Shown: piece by piece, positions 63,900 to 64,000 of the stretch
Numbering within the stretch: the first letter of the stretch is position 1
Layout: each line of letters starts with the position of its first letter
Source: Leisingera daeponensis DSM 23529
Lineage (GTDB): Bacteria; Pseudomonadota; Alphaproteobacteria; Rhodobacterales; Rhodobacteraceae
Reading direction: 5' to 3'
Length of the DNA: 64,000 nucleotides
NCBI RefSeq assembly: GCF_000473145.1
Contig: NZ_KI421500.1
Coordinates: 1,488,225-1,552,224 of the forward strand
Made by a program: the position numbers and the translations under genes
The notes under the pieces: model-generated
What the model saw: only the letters and a program-made list of their open reading frames with translations
Database searches by the model: none
What the model was told of the DNA's origin: nothing

Positions 63900-64000
63900 A
63901 TGTCCACATATGATACCCGGGCCGCCGGCCAGCGGACGCCTCCGCGCATCTTTACCCTGATCCTGCTGGCAGGCCTCTCGGCGCTTGGCATGAACCTGCA
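63900..64000 (+). CDS. Bcr/CflA-family MFS efflux transporter, 3' end cut by window
   Basis: The ATG at 63900 opens MSTYDTRAAGQRTPPRIFTL followed by ILLAGLSALGMNL, the usual start of Bcr/CflA multidrug exporters (first membrane helix). The frame remains open to the right edge. It is divergent from the toxin-like operon with 181 nt between them. Only 33 codons are visible, so the family call rests on the first helix. Confidence 0.75.
   Translation, partial: MSTYDTRAAGQRTPPRIFTLILLAGLSALGMNL

Overview
The window looks like chromosomal DNA of a marine Roseobacter-group alphaproteobacterium (Rhodobacteraceae; Leisingera, Phaeobacter or Ruegeria relatives are my best guess). The reasons are high G+C, the pccB...pccA...mcm propionyl-CoA cluster with small lipoproteins between its genes, a short prolyl-tRNA synthetase, a PerM-Hda-Ppx group, a RGxxE SdhE protein, and many small proteins of the type seen in Rhodobacteraceae. 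I see no rRNA, tRNA, CRISPR array, phage or insertion sequence.

Layout. 1-1.3 kb holds the tail of a BUF/MNIO-type operon (HvfC/BufC plus DoxX) cut by the left edge. 1.3-7 kb holds an ArsC/Spx-like protein, a cold-shock gene with a structured leader, folA-thyA, a surface lipoprotein with its Slam exporter, and glyoxalase I. 7-19 kb mixes regulators (an OxyR-like LysR protein with an ATAG-N7-CTAT site, a MarR and an XRE protein), sdhE, an aspartate aminotransferase, a yeast-type cytosine deaminase, a MATE pump, a NicO metal exporter with a DUF1007 partner, and ppk2. 19-24 kb holds an AhpD-like protein, a PLP decarboxylase and parE. 23.8-25.1 kb is an A+T-richer two-gene insertion that looks like a Panacea (PanA/SocA-like) toxin-antitoxin module. 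25-31 kb holds membrane proteins, a Tag-like glycosylase, a zinc-ribbon protein and a bactofilin. 30.8-37 kb holds lolD-lolC/E, proS and a FAD-oxidoreductase/2OG-oxygenase operon. 37-47.9 kb holds a Tsx-like porin, PerM-Hda-Ppx, a zinc-finger SEC-C protein, a DjlA-like co-chaperone and small enzymes. 48-59 kb is the propionyl-CoA pathway: pccB, pccA and mcm, with lipoproteins and small conserved genes between them. 59.3-63.7 kb is a three-gene module of helical-repeat proteins whose largest member carries a toxin-like C-terminus. The right edge holds the start of a Bcr/CflA efflux pump.

How the genes work together. PccA and PccB carboxylate propionyl-CoA to methylmalonyl-CoA, and Mcm isomerises the methylmalonyl-CoA to succinyl-CoA using B12. 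GCAAATTTGC-type repeats upstream of pccB look like the operator of a ScfR/PccR-type regulator, but no such regulator is encoded next to pccB here. FolA and ThyA form the dTMP/folate cycle. LolD and LolC/E release lipoproteins, of which the window encodes several, and Slam would move one of them to the cell surface.

The most interesting parts are the toxin-like module at 59.3-63.7 kb, the Panacea module whose toxin candidate ends in a possible sliding-clamp-binding tail, a run of eight adjacent perfect stem-loops at 48.0-48.2 kb, the Slam/lipoprotein pair, and the cysteine-free OxyR-like regulator with an OxyR-type palindrome in its own promoter. Functions rest on reading the sequence and on remembered family features; no searches were run.
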